A stretch of DNA of 42,665 nucleotides from an uncultured bacterium (GTDB lineage Bacteria > Pseudomonadota > Gammaproteobacteria > Burkholderiales > Burkholderiaceae_E). A model generated the notes under the pieces. The model worked only from the letters and a program-made list of their open reading frames with translations, was not told where the DNA came from and ran no database searches. The stretch spans positions 1 through 42,665 of the forward strand of contig CAIVPX010000060.1 of NCBI GenBank assembly GCA_903907905.1, written 5' to 3'. Below are positions 40,756 through 42,665 of this stretch, one piece after another. The translations under genes and the position numbers were made by a program. The first letter of the stretch is position 1; each line of letters starts with the position of its first letter.

Positions 40756-42054
40756 ATGGAACTCTGGACACTCACGGCCGCGCGAGCCTCTGCGCTGATG
40801 GCCGAGGGCAAGCTTTCGAGCGAGGACTATACGCGCGCCTTTCTCGATCGCATCGCCGAACGCGATCCGCTGATTCGAGCCTACACCTGGGTCGACCGGC
40901 AGGCCACGCTGGCCTGGGCGCGGGAGCGTGATCGCGAGCCGCGCCGCAGTCCGCTGCACGGCATTCCCTTTGGCGTCAAGGACGTGATCAACACTCGAGA
41001 CGCGCCCACCCAGCATAACTCTCCCATCTATGAAGGCCACCGCCCTGGCGAAGATGCCAACTGCGTGGCCGTGTTGCGCGCGCTCGGGGCCGTGGTGCTC
41101 GGCAAGACCGATACGCTCGAGTTCGCCGCAGCCGGCCGCAAGCCCCTGACACGCAACCCTCGCAACCCTGCGCACACGCCGGGCGGTTCGTCGTCGGGCT
41201 CGGGCGCGGCCGTGGCCGATGGCATGGCGCCGCTCGCGCTCGGCACCCAAACGGGGGGCTCGACCATCCGGCCGGCCTCGTTTTGCGGCATTCACGGCAT
41301 GAAGCCCACCTATGGCCGAATCAGCTTCGAGGGGGTCAAGCACTACTCAGTCCACCTCGACACTGTAGGTCTGTACGGGCGGTGTACCGACGATCTTTGG
41401 CTGCTCGCACAGGCCTATCGCTTGACCGAGGCTGAGCGGCTATGCGCCCCGTCGGTGGCCGATCTGCGCATCGCCGTGTGCGAAACGCCTGTCTGGTCTG
41501 AAGCCACCGATGATGCCCAGGCGGCGCTGCATCGGGCCGCCGCCATGCTGTCGCAGGCCGGTGCACGCGTTCAGGCACTGGTGCTGCCCGAGAGCTTCAA
41601 TACCCTGGTGGCACAACAGAACATCCTCATGCACGAGGGCGGACGCGCGGCCTTCCTGCCCGAGTATCTGGGTGCCCGCTCGAAGCTGCACGATGACTTT
41701 GCCGCCAAGGTCGAAAACCAGATGGGGTTTCATGCGGCACAAATGCGCGAGGCGCTGGATGGCGTGGCCGCCAGAAGGGTCGAATTCGAGCAACTCATGG
41801 GCGGTTTCGATGCGGTGCTCACCTTGAGCTCGCCCGGCGAGGCCCCCCTGGGCTTACACACGCAGGGTCAGGCCACCTTCAGTCGCATGTGGACGGCCAT
41901 GGGCGTGCCCTGTATCAACATCCCGGGGCTGACCGGCAAGACGGGTTTGCCTGTGGGGGTACAACTGATTCAGCGTCGCTACGAGGACGAGAGGCTTCTG
42001 CAGGTGGCGGCCGCCGTATCGTCGGTCTTCACCCCCGATGGTTTATCGCCCTGA
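40756..42054 (+). CDS. Amidase signature family hydrolase
   Basis: A 432-residue amidase with the full Ser-cisSer-Lys triad: K75 (F-G-V-K-D), S145 (P-G-G-S-S-S-G) and nucleophile S169 (T-G-G-S-T-I-R-P). The family hydrolyses amide bonds of small amides, peptides or aryl-acyl amides; the substrate cannot be told from sequence. The ATG at 40756 opens the conserved N-terminal helix; the ribosome-binding sequence is weak. The frame is open upstream but without conserved features. It is probably the first gene of a small transcript continuing to the NIPSNAP gene 139 bases on. Confidence 0.92.
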   Translation: MELWTLTAARASALMAEGKLSSEDYTRAFLDRIAERDPLIRAYTWVDRQATLAWARERDREPRRSPLHGIPFGVKDVINTRDAPTQHNSPIYEGHRPGEDANCVAVLRALGAVVLGKTDTLEFAAAGRKPLTRNPRNPAHTPGGSSSGSGAAVADGMAPLALGTQTGGSTIRPASFCGIHGMKPTYGRISFEGVKHYSVHLDTVGLYGRCTDDLWLLAQAYRLTEAERLCAPSVADLRIAVCETPVWSEATDDAQAALHRAAAMLSQAGARVQALVLPESFNTLVAQQNILMHEGGRAAFLPEYLGARSKLHDDFAAKVENQMGFHAAQMREALDGVAARRVEFEQLMGGFDAVLTLSSPGEAPLGLHTQGQATFSRMWTAMGVPCINIPGLTGKTGLPVGVQLIQRRYEDERLLQVAAAVSSVFTPDGLSP

Positions 42055-42069
42055 GGGGGCCGCGAGCGT

Positions 42070-42085
42070 CCCGGGTTCGCCCGGG
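42070..42085 (+). terminator. Hairpin after the amidase gene
   Basis: CCCGGG-TTCG-CCCGGG is a perfect 6-base-pair stem with a four-base loop 15 bases after the stop; a flanking T/G pair could extend it. No T-run follows, so it may be a stabilising hairpin or weak pause rather than an intrinsic terminator. Confidence 0.35.
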
Positions 42086-42193
42086 GCGGCAGATCGCGGG
42101 TGAACGCAACCGGCTCGCGTGGCGGGCGAGTGCCGGGTATCGCCGGACAAGCATTTTTCACTCACGCTTTCTTCTCATCCAGGGAGTTCCCAC

Positions 42194-42529
42194 TTGATCA
42201 TCGACTATCGTGCCTACACGCTGCACTCCGGTATGGTTGGCCCCTTCATGGAATTGTTCGAAAACGAGGGGCTGGCGCCACAGCAGCGCATCTGTGGCAA
42301 TTTTCTCGGGCTCTACCGGACCGAGGTCGGCAACATCAATCAGATCATCATGATGTTTGCCTACGAAGATCTCAATGAGCGCAAGCGTCGGCGGGACCAG
42401 TTGTACAAGGACCCGGCCTTTGCCGCCTACCTGTCCAAGGTGCGGCCCATGCTGAAGGATCAGGAGGTGCGGCTCCTGGTGCCGTCCAAGTGCAACCCGC
42501 CCGTGGCGGGGCTCAGCTTCGCAGCCTGA
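42194..42529 (+). CDS. NIPSNAP family protein
   Basis: A 111-residue NIPSNAP-domain protein, one dimeric alpha/beta-barrel domain. It shows I-I-D-Y-R-A-Y-T-L at the start, G-N-F-L-G-L-Y-R-T-E-V-G in the middle and Y-E-D-L-N-E-R-x-x-R-R near the end, all common to the bacterial family. The TTG start at 42194 has GGAG seven bases upstream. Such proteins are often found near amidases and catabolic genes, but their biochemical role is poorly known. Confidence 0.88.
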   Translation: MIIDYRAYTLHSGMVGPFMELFENEGLAPQQRICGNFLGLYRTEVGNINQIIMMFAYEDLNERKRRRDQLYKDPAFAAYLSKVRPMLKDQEVRLLVPSKCNPPVAGLSFAA

Positions 42530-42538
42530 GACACAGCC

Positions 42539-42568
42539 GGGCGTCCCGCTTGCGTCAGGGGGGCGCCC
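42539..42568 (+). terminator. Candidate terminator hairpin after the NIPSNAP gene
   Basis: GGGCGTCCC pairs with GGGGCGCCC nine bases deep (one G-U pair) around a 12-base loop. It is ten bases downstream of the stop. No T-run follows, so termination strength is uncertain. Confidence 0.4.
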
Positions 42569-42639
42569 CTGCTTGCAAGACAAGGCGACCGTGGGCTGCA
42601 TACAATCACCGTTTTCATTTTCCAGCGAGGCCTACCGCC

Positions 42640-42665
42640 ATGGAACTCTCCGACAAATCGAGCCG
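42640..42665 (+). CDS. Start of a further gene, truncated by the window edge
   Basis: An ATG at 42640 opens eight complete codons (M-E-L-S-D-K-S-S) before the window ends. GAGG lies nine bases upstream and a TACAAT -10-like sequence is at 42601-42606. Too short to assign; the N-terminus would fit an acyl-CoA dehydrogenase or other soluble enzyme, but this is only a guess. Confidence 0.5.

Noticed and set aside
12009-42054. Steroid degradation island
   Set aside because: Subunit pairing is similar, but no ring-cleavage, ketosteroid dehydrogenase or Mce-type import gene is present in the window, so a steroid substrate was not claimed.

Overview
The window is GC-rich DNA that reads like a betaproteobacterium of the order Burkholderiales, possibly Alcaligenaceae-like. 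The main support is three TctC/Bug periplasmic binding proteins without tctA/tctB, two family III CoA-transferase genes, GntR/FadR regulators and long trains of genes with 1-20 base overlaps. No rRNA, tRNA, CRISPR array, insertion sequence or prophage gene was seen, and no gene-free stretch exceeds 200 bases.

Layout. (1) 1-12004 (+): the 3' part of a giant repetitive surface or secreted protein. It has 23 long RTX-type units split 6 + 17 by a seven-repeat, propeller-like insert, then five tandem Ig-like repeats, a Calx-beta-like domain, a sixth Ig-like unit and a dockerin-like C-terminal region. (2) 12009-19891 (-): catabolic cluster A, transcribed from a GntR regulator through a thiolase-like protein, an HTD2-like hydratase, a TctC protein, a double-domain CoA-transferase and a double-hotdog dehydratase. 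(3) 20038-21893: a divergent pair, a secreted Tgl-type transglutaminase-like protein (-) and a small c-type cytochrome (+). (4) 21881-24968 (-): a PEP-mutase/isocitrate-lyase-family enzyme, a triple-RidA protein and a two-gene split hydratase. (5) 25127-39745 (+): cluster B, opened by a consensus sigma-70 promoter. It holds TctC, a second split hydratase, two acyl-CoA dehydrogenases, a DUF35 protein plus SCP2-thiolase, a CoA-transferase, GntR, an SMP-30 lactonase, an MmgE/PrpD protein, a small ferredoxin-like-fold protein, a third TctC, an HpaI-type aldolase, an NHL-repeat protein and a TauD dioxygenase. (6) 39792-42665: a uronate-dehydrogenase-like SDR (-), an amidase, a NIPSNAP protein and the first codons of another gene.

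How the genes may work together (inference). Binding proteins capture an organic acid; CoA-transferases activate it; the paired dehydrogenases oxidise the thioester; hotdog hydratases add water; and the DUF35/SCP2-thiolase pair, or the HpaI and PEP-mutase-family lyases, cleave the carbon skeleton. The subunit pairing closely parallels steroid side-chain degradation (ChsE1-ChsE2, ChsH1-ChsH2, Ltp2-DUF35), but nothing else points to a steroid, so the substrate is unknown. The lactonase, dioxygenase, amidase and uronate-dehydrogenase-like enzyme suggest an oxygenated or amide-bearing starting compound.

The less ordinary features are the all-Arg-less triple RidA, the CoA-transferase with Glu/Asp asymmetric halves, two thiolases with no nucleophilic Cys, the divergent split-hydratase pair, the secreted transglutaminase-like enzyme, and two well-defined candidate operators.
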